43,855 nt of DNA, taken from the NCBI RefSeq assembly GCF_018918055.1, contig NZ_JAHLPS010000024.1, positions 1-43,855 on the forward strand. The letters run 5' to 3'. Positions 35,382 to 43,855 of this stretch are shown in pieces (the stretch's first letter is position 1; each line of letters opens with the position of its first letter). Under the pieces are notes generated by a model. It saw only the letters and a list, made by a program, of their open reading frames with translations. It did not search any database and was not told the DNA's origin. A program made the translations under genes and the position numbers. This DNA is from Caproiciproducens sp. MSJ-32 (GTDB taxonomy: Bacteria > Bacillota > Clostridia > Clostridiales > Clostridiaceae).

Positions 35382-36737
35382 TTAATTTGTTTTCTTTTCT
35401 TTTTTATTTAATACAAATGGAATTATAATTAGAATAACTAATAAAGTTGAGAATGCAATTATTGAAGATTTAGTATAAAAGAATATTGTCAAATTATCAT
35501 AGCAGGAATCATAAATCTTATTCTGAATAACTGAATAGGCACTTTTTATTGCCTTAGTACTTATATATTCAACTGTGTCATTAGGAGTATGAATTCTTCT
35601 TGTATCACTATGGCATAAGCTTAAAGCGTCAATTCCTGCATTATTAAAGCTTGCGTGGTCGCTAGCGTCTTCATATACTATTTCAGTTTTAACTTTATTA
35701 TCCTTAGCTATTTCTAATATAGAAGCTAATAATTTAGATTCTTTATCTTTTGAAGCAGTTCCAAGCATTAAGGTTAATGGATAATCTTCGCTTCCTATCA
35801 TATCAAAATTTATTACTTCTGCATCTTTTATAATATCATAATTTTTTTCTGCAAAACTCTTGGAGCCTAGCAAGCCAAATTCTTCAGCATTTAAGGCAAC
35901 AAATATAATATCACGTTTAGGTTTCTTGAAGCTGCTTAATGAACGTTGAAGTTCCAATAAAAATGAAGTTCCAGAAGCATTATCCAAGGCACCTTTATAA
36001 GTATTATTAAGTCCATCCTTGCCTAAATGATCAAAATGAGCAGTTAATATAAGAGGTGGAAGTTCATCTGATTTTCCTTCAATTACTCCTACTACATTGA
36101 ATAATTCTTTTTCAGTAGTTTTAAATGGTATATGGACAGAAATTGTTAAATTATTCCTAACTGCATCAAGAATTTTATTGTAAGTGTCAGTAGTAATAGC
36201 AATTAACATATCATAAGGAAAATCGCTCATAAAGGAACTTCTAAAGGAAAAATTATTATTTTTAGGTACATAAAATAAACAATTAGATTGATCAGTTATA
36301 ACTTCAAAAGAATTTGTATATATATTAATTTTATCTTCATTAGAAAAACTAATTGTGTTATTTCTAAAATTAAGCATATCTTCTTTATAATCTACTCCAT
36401 ATTTAAGAATTTCTATAACCTTGTCTTCTGATAATATCTTAATAAAAGGCATGGAATTTTCTTTAACTGGGCAAAGGGCTTTAAAGCTTTCTTTATAATC
36501 TTCATTTAGAGGAATTAAATTATTATTTTGAAAGTTTTGCTTTATTATTTCGCCAACTAGTATATTTCCATTAGTTCCTGGAAGCCTTCCCTCATAGGTT
36601 TCTGAAGAAAATAGGGCAATATTATTTTTCACATTATCAGCGTTAAAAGGTGAATATGTAAAATTAAAAAATACAGATAAACCTAGTAAGATGATAATTA
36701 TAAATAATGATGTAAAATAGATTAATTTCCTTTTCAT
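35382..36737 (-). CDS. Membrane-anchored M28-family metallopeptidase
   Basis: A 451-residue extracytoplasmic aminopeptidase-like protein. It has an N-terminal signal anchor (about 5-25) and a second hydrophobic segment near the C-terminus (about 423-443), so both ends should be in the membrane, with the catalytic domain outside. The M28 metal motifs are present: LTAHFDHLG (His and Asp), GALDNASGTSF (bridging Asp), NAEEFGLLGS (catalytic Glu and Glu ligand), FDMIG (Asp) and a final His in LCHSDTRRIHTPND. The substrate is unknown. It is convergent to prfB and followed upstream by a small membrane protein gene on the same strand. Confidence 0.88.
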   Translation of the reverse strand: MKRKLIYFTSLFIIIILLGLSVFFNFTYSPFNADNVKNNIALFSSETYEGRLPGTNGNILVGEIIKQNFQNNNLIPLNEDYKESFKALCPVKENSMPFIKILSEDKVIEILKYGVDYKEDMLNFRNNTISFSNEDKINIYTNSFEVITDQSNCLFYVPKNNNFSFRSSFMSDFPYDMLIAITTDTYNKILDAVRNNLTISVHIPFKTTEKELFNVVGVIEGKSDELPPLILTAHFDHLGKDGLNNTYKGALDNASGTSFLLELQRSLSSFKKPKRDIIFVALNAEEFGLLGSKSFAEKNYDIIKDAEVINFDMIGSEDYPLTLMLGTASKDKESKLLASILEIAKDNKVKTEIVYEDASDHASFNNAGIDALSLCHSDTRRIHTPNDTVEYISTKAIKSAYSVIQNKIYDSCYDNLTIFFYTKSSIIAFSTLLVILIIIPFVLNKKEKKTN

Positions 36738-36815
36738 ATACTTACCTCATAAATTAATTATAGTTAATCATATTAAATGAGGTTAAATAATATGAAAGTA
36801 AACTAAAAGAATTTT

Positions 36816-37157
36816 TTATGCCCTTCTATAAACTAATTCAATAAAGCAATATATTAGAGAAGAAATAATACATATATATATTAAAATATTAATTTGATTT
36901 GCTTGAATTGAAAATACTCCACCTGCTATTGAACAAAATAATATTATAAAATTAATAAATTTTGATAATCCAGATTTATTTAAAATTAATTCCTTGGTAG
37001 CAGAAATAAGAATTAAGATAAAAGTTAGAAAATATAAAATATATTTTACTGTATTAGAAAAATCTATAATATGATAATCATTTAAAATAATAAATATAAT
37101 GAAAAAAATTAATAATATGTTGATTAGTCTGCTAATAATAAAACCAAGCTTTTTCAA
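36816..37157 (-). CDS. Unknown small membrane protein
   Basis: I do not recognise this 113-residue protein. It has about four hydrophobic segments (roughly 5-27, 36-54, 64-83, 87-108 counted from the TTG start). The TTG at 37157 is chosen because AGAGGTG lies six bases upstream; a GTG at 37166 would be inside that site. The gene lies before the M28 peptidase on the same strand with a 78-base gap and may be cotranscribed with it. No functional motif is visible. Confidence 0.65.
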   Translation of the reverse strand: MKKLGFIISRLINILLIFFIIFIILNDYHIIDFSNTVKYILYFLTFILILISATKELILNKSGLSKFINFIILFCSIAGGVFSIQANQINILIYICIISSLIYCFIELVYRRA

Positions 37158-37322
37158 TACAATCACCTCTGGAAATATTTTACATTTAAATTATACTTGT
37201 AATTTACTTTTGTATCAATATGTATTCCTTTAATAAAATATAAATATTTTATTAAAGCTAAATATTGTATTATAATAACATTATGTAAATTTAAGGCTAA
37301 TAATTTTAACTAGGAGGAAATT

Positions 37323-39482
37323 ATGGTAGATATAGCAGGTAAGCTTTCATCAGAGCTTAAGATAAGTATAACTCAAGTAAATAATGTAATAGAACTCTTA
37401 GATGCTGGGAATACAGTACCTTTTATCTCAAGATATAGAAAGGAACAGACTGGTGGTTTAAGTGATGAAGTTTTAAGAGAATTTCATGAAAGGCTAATAT
37501 ATCTTAGAAATTTAAAGGAAAGAAAAGAAGATGTAAAAAGATTAATTGAAGAACAAGGAAAATTAACTGAAGAAATAGTTAAAGCTTTAGAAAATGCTTC
37601 ATCTTTAACAGAAGTTGAGGATATTTATAGACCTTATAAGCAAAAAAAGAGAACTAGGGCAACTAAAGCTTTAGAAAAGGGATTAAAGCCTTTAGCAGAT
37701 TTAATTTTAGATGGAAGCTTTAAGGGAAATATAGAAGAAGAAATAAAGAAATATATAGATGAAGAAAAAGAAGTAAATAATAAGGAAGATGCTATAAATG
37801 GAGCTTTAGATATAATAGCAGAAGTTATTTCTGATGAAGCTAAGTATAGAAAATGGATAAGAAGTTTAGTTTTAAAGGAAGGTAAAATAGAAACTAAAGG
37901 AGACAGTGAAGAAGATACTCCTTATGAGATGTATTATGATTATAGTGAAGAAGTAAGCAAAATACCATCTCATAGAATTTTAGCAATTAATAGGGCAGAA
38001 AAAGAAAAAGTTCTTCAGGTAAAAATAGTAGTAGATGAAGAAAAAATAATTAATTATTTAGAGAAAGAAATATTAAAATCAAATCTTATAACAGATGAAT
38101 ATTTAAAGCTGGCAATAAAAGATTCTTTAAAAAGATTAATATACCCATCTATAGAAAGAGAAGTTAGAAATGAACTTACAAATCGTGGAGAAGAAGGAGC
38201 AATAAAAATTTTTAAAGAAAACTTAAAGTCTTTATTAATGCAGCCTCCAATTAAAGGTAAAGTTGTAATGGGTTTTGACCCTGGTTTTAGAACTGGCTGT
38301 AAAGTTGCAATTTTAGATAGCACAGGAAAGTTTTTAGATAAGGCAACAGTATATCCAACAGCTCCACAAAATAGAATAGAAGAGACAAAGGAAATACTTA
38401 AGGGATTAATAAAAAAATATAATGTAGATGTTATATCTCTAGGAAATGGAACTGCTTCAAGAGAATCAGAAGAAGTTATTTCAGAAATCATTTCTGAAAT
38501 GAAAAGTGAAAGTGGCAAGGAAGTATCTTATGTTATTGTATCAGAAGCAGGGGCATCAGTATATTCTGCTTCAGAACTTGCATCTAAGGAATATCCTGAT
38601 TTAGACGTAACTATAAGAGGAGCAATTTCAATAGGAAGAAGACTTCAAGATCCTATGGCTGAATTAGTTAAAATTGATCCAAAAGCTTTAGGAATAGGAC
38701 AATATCAACATGATATCAGTCCTAAAAAATTAGATGAATCCTTAACTGGTGTAGTAGAAGATTGTGTAAATAAAGTAGGAGTAGATTTAAATATAGCTAC
38801 CCCATCTTTATTAACTTATATTTCAGGAATAAATTCTACTATAGCTAATAATATAGTTGAATATAGAAATGAAATAGGAGCCTTTAAAAATAGAAAAGAG
38901 CTTTTAAAAGTAAAGAGATTGGGATCAAAGGTTTTTGAACAATGCGCTGGCTTTTTAAGAGTTATGGAGAGTGATGAACCTTTAGACAATACTTCAGTCC
39001 ATCCAGAGTCCTATGACGTGGCGAGAAGCTTAATAAAGGAACTTGGATATACCATAGAAGATTTAAAAAATAGAAAGTTAACAGATATAGAAGATAGGGT
39101 AAAGAAAGTAGGAATAGAGAAACTTCTTGAAAGTCTAAAGGTAGGAGAGCCAACCCTTTTAGACATAATAAAAGAATTAAAAAAGCCAGGAAGAGATCCA
39201 AGAGAAGAAATGCCAAAGCCTATATTAAAAACAGGAATAATCAATATGGAGGATTTAACTCCAGGATTAGTATTAAAAGGAACTGTTAGAAATGTAGCTG
39301 ATTTTGGAGCCTTTGTTGATATAGGAGTTCATCAAGATGGTTTAGTTCATAAGAGTCAAATGTCTTATAAATTTATAAAACATCCTTTAGAGGTAGTTAA
39401 GGTTGGAGATATAGTTGATGTAAAAATAATAGATGTGGATGTTAAGAAAAAAAGAATTTCTTTATCTATGAAGGACTTGTAA
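37323..39482 (+). CDS. tex: Tex-family S1 RNA-binding transcription accessory protein
   Basis: Tex is a nucleic-acid-binding protein affecting transcription and RNA turnover; its exact mechanism is unclear. The 719 residues give the full Tex order: an N-terminal helix-turn-helix region, the signature SRYRKEQTGGLSDEVLREF (about 36-54), the YqgF/RNase H-like domain (about 318-440, MGFDPGFRTGCKVAILD), helix-hairpin-helix units (about 480-560), and a C-terminal S1 domain (about 643-715, PGLVLKGTVRNVADFGAFVDIGV). AGGAGG precedes the ATG. It appears monocistronic. Confidence 0.95.
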   Translation: MVDIAGKLSSELKISITQVNNVIELLDAGNTVPFISRYRKEQTGGLSDEVLREFHERLIYLRNLKERKEDVKRLIEEQGKLTEEIVKALENASSLTEVEDIYRPYKQKKRTRATKALEKGLKPLADLILDGSFKGNIEEEIKKYIDEEKEVNNKEDAINGALDIIAEVISDEAKYRKWIRSLVLKEGKIETKGDSEEDTPYEMYYDYSEEVSKIPSHRILAINRAEKEKVLQVKIVVDEEKIINYLEKEILKSNLITDEYLKLAIKDSLKRLIYPSIEREVRNELTNRGEEGAIKIFKENLKSLLMQPPIKGKVVMGFDPGFRTGCKVAILDSTGKFLDKATVYPTAPQNRIEETKEILKGLIKKYNVDVISLGNGTASRESEEVISEIISEMKSESGKEVSYVIVSEAGASVYSASELASKEYPDLDVTIRGAISIGRRLQDPMAELVKIDPKALGIGQYQHDISPKKLDESLTGVVEDCVNKVGVDLNIATPSLLTYISGINSTIANNIVEYRNEIGAFKNRKELLKVKRLGSKVFEQCAGFLRVMESDEPLDNTSVHPESYDVARSLIKELGYTIEDLKNRKLTDIEDRVKKVGIEKLLESLKVGEPTLLDIIKELKKPGRDPREEMPKPILKTGIINMEDLTPGLVLKGTVRNVADFGAFVDIGVHQDGLVHKSQMSYKFIKHPLEVVKVGDIVDVKIIDVDVKKKRISLSMKDL

Positions 39483-39554
39483 ATGGTTAAAAATTTTGCT
39501 TGTCAAAATAATAACTATAGCATATAATATAAGAGTAATAAAAATAAATAACAT

Positions 39555-39666
39555 TATCTTCAGGGCGGGGCGTAATTCCCCACCGGCGGTATAGCCCGCG
39601 AGCTAGTTTATAGCACGATTCGGTGAAACTCCGAAGCCGACAGTATAGTCTGGATGAAAGAAGGTA
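39555..39666 (+). promoter_or_regulatory. FMN (RFN) riboswitch
   Basis: The RFN element is unmistakable: TCTTCAGGGCGGGG, ATTCCCCACCGGCGGT, AGCCCGCGAGC, GATTCGGTGAAACTCCGA, GCCGACAGTATAGTCTGGATG. The P1 stem is TATCTT (39555-39560) with AAGGTA (39661-39666). It senses FMN and controls the downstream riboflavin transporter. Between tex and ribU (39483-39850) this element and its terminator are the main content. Confidence 0.97.
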
Positions 39667-39726
39667 TATGTGGTGAGATAGCTTAATTTAATTATTAATG
39701 CATCTTTCTTTTTGCATGTATGAAGC

Positions 39727-39757
39727 CCTGATGTAAATTTTACATCAGGTTTTTTTA
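39727..39757 (+). terminator. Riboswitch-controlled terminator before ribU
   Basis: CCTGATGTAAA (39727-39737) pairs with TTTACATCAGG (39739-39749), followed by seven or more T. It should form when FMN is bound. Confidence 0.92.
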
Positions 39758-39850
39758 TTGATAAAAGAGAAGGATTGTGTTAATAAAATATCACCAAATT
39801 ATTCTAATCTACGCCAGTTCCCTGAGACAATGAGTTTGGGAGGAGAAAGA

Positions 39851-40420
39851 ATGAAAAATTATCAAAATCAAAACTTAAACAAGTTTATCAAAATATCACT
39901 TTTAGGGGCAATGTCAGTAATATTAATGTATTTTGATTTCCCTATACCATTTTTTCCATTTCCATGGTTAAAAATTGATTTAAGTGATGTGACAGCATTG
40001 ATAGGGGGACTAGCATTTGGCCCGATGGCAGCAGTTGTAATTGAGCTTATAAAAAATTTACTTATCTTAGTAGTAAAAGGTACAAGTAGTGCTGGTGTAG
40101 GAGAACTAGCAAACTTTATAATTGGAGTTTCCTTGGTGTTGCCGCCAGCAATTATTTATAAGAGAAATAATACTAAAAAATCATTATTAATAGGAATGTT
40201 ATTTGGACTATTATCTGTTGAAATAATAGGGATATTAGCGAATGTATATATATTAATTCCTTTATATAGAATGCAAATGAGTCCGGAAGAAATGATTTAT
40301 TATGTCACCGCAGGTTTATTGCCATTTAACGGAATTAAAGCGGTAATTGTCGGTATAATAAACTATGTATTACACGAAAGACTTGAAAAGGCACTTTATA
40401 GAAAAGAAGCAAGAGCATAG
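39851..40420 (+). CDS. ribU: Riboflavin ECF transporter S component RibU
   Basis: RibU binds riboflavin and couples to the shared ECF energising module for uptake. From the ATG at 39851, with GGGAGGAGAAAG upstream, it has 189 residues; the frame is open to 39758 but that segment lacks a site. It has about five to six transmembrane segments. Family signatures: ISLLGAMSVILMYFDFPIPFFPFPWLKIDLSDV and GGLAFGPMAAVVIELIKNLL. The FMN riboswitch upstream supports the substrate. No riboflavin synthesis genes are in the window, so uptake may be the main source (inference). Confidence 0.93.
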   Translation: MKNYQNQNLNKFIKISLLGAMSVILMYFDFPIPFFPFPWLKIDLSDVTALIGGLAFGPMAAVVIELIKNLLILVVKGTSSAGVGELANFIIGVSLVLPPAIIYKRNNTKKSLLIGMLFGLLSVEIIGILANVYILIPLYRMQMSPEEMIYYVTAGLLPFNGIKAVIVGIINYVLHERLEKALYRKEARA

Positions 40421-40443
40421 ATTAGACATAAGTGTATTGTGCA

Positions 40444-40598
40444 CAGTTAAGGAAAATTTTCAGTAAGGATGAAAATATAAGTAAATAATGAAGAGTTATT
40501 CTATAGAGATTATTATAGAATAACTCTTTTGTTTTAGAATTTTTAGTTCTGATAAAAAGCATCAGTAGCTGTTGACTGTGGATTGTGAACTGTGAACT
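40444..40598. repeat. MITE-like intergenic repeat, copy 2
   Basis: It begins with CAGTTAAGGAAAATTTTCAG (40444-40463) and ends with ATTGTGAACTGTGAACT (40582-40598), the same end motifs as the copy at 33964-34119 but with different middle sequence. It contains the ribU/rimI terminator hairpin, and its right end lies inside the rimI reading frame. Confidence 0.7.
40491..40534. terminator. Bidirectional terminator between ribU and rimI
   Basis: A perfect 15-bp stem AAGAGTTATTCTATA/TATAGAATAACTCTT with an 8-base loop, followed by T on the plus strand, for convergent genes. Confidence 0.8.
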
Positions 40599-41031
40599 GC
40601 ATTAAAATTGCATCTTCTCCAGTATCTTGGTAATATCCTTTTCTTAATCCATTTTCAACAAAGGAAAATTTTTTATATAAATTTTGGGCTGGAATATTTG
40701 AGGCTTTTACTTCTAAATTAATTTTTGAGCAATTAAGATTTTTGCATAAAGTTATTAATGAAGATAAAAGCTTGCTGGCTATTCCAAGTTTCCTGTAGTC
40801 AGGGTGTACTGCAACATTCATAATATCTGCTTCACCAGCAATTATCCATGCACCTATAAAACCAATGACTTCATTGTTTGTGTTATCAATTGCAACTATG
40901 TATTTAGCAAGAGGATTATTAATTTCATTTGAAATTGAAGTTTTGCTCCAAGGTGTTTTAAAAGACAAAGTACTTACTTTAAATACCCCTTCCACATCTT
41001 TTTTACTCATTGTTTTATATGTTATGTTCAT
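40543..41031 (-). CDS. rimI: RimI-type ribosomal protein N-acetyltransferase (GNAT)
   Basis: A 162-residue GNAT acetyltransferase; RimI acetylates the N-terminus of ribosomal protein S18 in E. coli. Motif A, AVHPDYRKLGIASKLLSSLI (acetyl-CoA binding), and the C-terminal NLYKKFSFVENGLRKGYY with GEDAILM are typical. After ILM the protein carries about 16 extra residues (approximately QFTVHNPQSTATDAFYQN), encoded by the intergenic repeat at 40582-40598 and its edge, so the native C-terminus was probably replaced. It overlaps tsaB by 17 bases and belongs to the operon tsaE-tsaB-rimI. Confidence 0.9.
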   Translation of the reverse strand: MNITYKTMSKKDVEGVFKVSTLSFKTPWSKTSISNEINNPLAKYIVAIDNTNNEVIGFIGAWIIAGEADIMNVAVHPDYRKLGIASKLLSSLITLCKNLNCSKINLEVKASNIPAQNLYKKFSFVENGLRKGYYQDTGEDAILMQFTVHNPQSTATDAFYQN

Positions 41032-41731
41032 CTTTTAGAGCTAACCTCTTTTCTAATTCCCTTTGAGCTTGAGGCTTTTTTAGATAAAATGGAGCTGAAT
41101 TTGGATCATCAGCTTTATTTTCTAATAATAGTTTTAATCCTAGTTCTCCAAGAGATGAAGCCCTAATTATACTTAAATGATTAGGAGGGAAGTAACAGTT
41201 ATCAAGATTATTCATTAGATACTCCTTATGTTTTACTAGTCCATCACCAGTAAAAATAACTTTTTCTCCTTTTTCTTTTAAAAGAGTTACTAGCTCTTCT
41301 AAATCTAGAGCAGCATAATCCATTAAGGCTTCCAACTTTCCATTATTATTTTTGTAAAGGCAAGTATATACACTATCTCTTAAAGCATCCATAATAGGGC
41401 ATATAATACCATCAAAATTTATTAGGGAATAAGCTAAAGCATCAAGGCTTGATATACTTACATAAGGTTTATCAGCACCAAAGCTCAAGCCTTTAATTGT
41501 TGCCATTCCTATTCTTAAGCCTGTAAAAGAACCAGGGCCTTTAGATACTACAAAACCATCTATATTATCTATTGTTAAATTAGAATCCTTTAATAAATTA
41601 TCAATCATATCCATTAATAATACTGAATGTTCTAATTTATTATTTAAAGTATATTCTGCAATTAAGCCATTTTCATTTAAAACTGCTGTTGTTGCTACCT
41701 TTGAGGAAGAATCAATACTTAAAATATTCAT
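41015..41731 (-). CDS. tsaB: t6A biosynthesis protein TsaB
   Basis: TsaB is a partner of the TsaD transferase and of TsaE in making t6A37 on tRNA. The 238 residues have an ASKHA fold: MNILSIDSSSKVATTAV at the N-terminus, VSKGPGSFTGLRIGMATIKGLSF (about 63-85), and a degenerate C-terminal half, as in all TsaB. It overlaps tsaE by 4 bases and rimI by 17 bases, showing tight coupling. tsaD is not in this window. Confidence 0.95.
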   Translation of the reverse strand: MNILSIDSSSKVATTAVLNENGLIAEYTLNNKLEHSVLLMDMIDNLLKDSNLTIDNIDGFVVSKGPGSFTGLRIGMATIKGLSFGADKPYVSISSLDALAYSLINFDGIICPIMDALRDSVYTCLYKNNNGKLEALMDYAALDLEELVTLLKEKGEKVIFTGDGLVKHKEYLMNNLDNCYFPPNHLSIIRASSLGELGLKLLLENKADDPNSAPFYLKKPQAQRELEKRLALKDEHNI

Positions 41732-42189
41732 ATTTTCAACTCCTTTATATAATTGTATCTTTCTCCATAAGGAGTAATAGTTATTTTTCTAAAATTCTCT
41801 CCCTTTGATAAATCTTTTTCTATATAAATATGTAAAAATTCTTTTGGCAAGATTTCTTCTATATAATTTGCCCATTCTATTACAGAAACTCCATCGGAAA
41901 ATATGTATTCATCGAAACCAATTGCATAAATTTCATCTGGATCGCTAACTCTATAAACATCAAAATGATAGAATTTTAGCCTGCCTGAATCATATTCATT
42001 TACTATTGTAAAGGTTGGGCTTGTTATATGTTCTTCAATTCCTAAACCTTTAGCAATACCTTTTGTTATATGAGTTTTACCTGTACCTAAATCACCAGTT
42101 AAGCAAATGACATCACTAGGCTGTACAAGTTTACCTAGTAAAAATCCGATTTTAGTAGTTTCTTCTAAACTATTAACATAAAAAACCAT
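41728..42189 (-). CDS. tsaE: t6A biosynthesis ATPase TsaE
   Basis: TsaE is the ATPase that resets the TsaB-TsaD complex during t6A synthesis. The 153 residues contain the P-loop LTGDLGTGKTH (30-40), the switch region ITSPTFTIVNEY, HFDVYRVSDPDEIYAIGFDEY, and VIEWANYIEEILP, all standard for the family. It is the first gene of the minus-strand operon tsaE-tsaB-rimI. The GGATATTAAT-type region upstream has no strong consensus ribosome binding site. Confidence 0.95.
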   Translation of the reverse strand: MVFYVNSLEETTKIGFLLGKLVQPSDVICLTGDLGTGKTHITKGIAKGLGIEEHITSPTFTIVNEYDSGRLKFYHFDVYRVSDPDEIYAIGFDEYIFSDGVSVIEWANYIEEILPKEFLHIYIEKDLSKGENFRKITITPYGERYNYIKELKI

Positions 42190-42407
42190 AATTAATATCC
42201 TTTCTAAAGTATCTTATTAATATATTTTATCCAAAAAGATAAGAAAAAGAAAGATAAATGGGAATAATAAATTTTTGATAAAAGGAATTTTAAGGAATTA
42301 ATTAACATAAATGTAACCGAATTTTAAGAAAAAGAAATTGTATTTATGGTATTATAATGATAATATTAGTTCTAATGAACTATAGATATAGTTTTGGAGG
42401 AAGTTAA

Positions 42408-43855
<1,448 letters not shown>

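Noticed and set aside
39758-39850. N-terminal extension of ribU
   Set aside because: It begins at the T run of the riboswitch terminator without a ribosome binding site; the ATG at 39851 has a strong one.

Overview
The window is ordinary low-GC Firmicute chromosome, most like Clostridium sensu stricto. The evidence is very A+T-rich DNA, strong GGAGG-type ribosome binding sites, many TTG starts, sporulation genes (spoIID, spoIIQ, spoIIID, a yyaC-like gene), Rho-independent terminators, S-box and FMN riboswitches, and a gene order (rpmE-tdk-prmC-prfA-sua5-rpiB-upp-wecB-atp-murA-spoIID-spoIIQ-spoIIID-mbl) that matches the conserved clostridial/bacillar order. I cannot name the species.

Layout. 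1-380: a broken diacylglycerol-glucosyltransferase-like gene whose pieces lie on opposite strands. 527-8736: housekeeping genes for ribosomal protein L31, thymidine kinase, a DUF1385-PrmC fusion, RF1, a membrane protein, threonylcarbamoyl-AMP synthase, RpiB, Upp and UDP-GlcNAc 2-epimerase. 8990-15611: a complete F1Fo ATP synthase operon, atpIBEFHAGDC. 15840-22606: a YwmB-like protein, MurA, SpoIID, SpoIIQ, SpoIIID, Mbl/MreB, YyaC and an unknown exported protein. 22777-23323: six tRNAs (Tyr-Thr-Tyr-Val-Thr-Tyr) that include a recent tandem duplication. 23409-26056: SAM-I riboswitch with metK, then convergent nagA. 26182-31035: recD2, a degenerate ComFA-like protein, comFC, a structured RNA that I identify as the raiA motif, and hpf. 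31370-35305: secA and prfB, the latter with a programmed +1 frameshift. 35382-37157: M28 peptidase and a small membrane protein on the minus strand. 37323-40420: tex, then an FMN riboswitch with ribU. 40543-42189: tsaE-tsaB-rimI on the minus strand. 42408-43855: a secreted protein resembling a degenerate metal-binding lipoprotein family, then a decayed IS30-type transposase running off the window.

How the genes work together. Translation and its quality control are prominent: RF1, RF2 and the methylase that activates both; t6A synthesis (Sua5, TsaB, TsaE); and ribosome hibernation (HPF). Energy (ATP synthase), cell wall (MurA, WecB, Mbl, NagA) and spore development (SpoIID/IIQ/IIID, YyaC) fill most of the rest. 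Only the edges show transposon or rearrangement debris.

The strongest unusual element is the approximately 206-nt RNA at 30071-30276. It has a consensus sigma-A promoter inside the end of comFC, a 9-bp closing stem that starts at the predicted transcription start, and its own terminator. The next gene, hpf, has a separate promoter. Other points worth following are the ComFA pseudo-helicase, the DUF1385-PrmC fusion, the inverted glycosyltransferase, the ZnuA-like protein, and a small repeat family that supplies the C-terminal tail of RimI.
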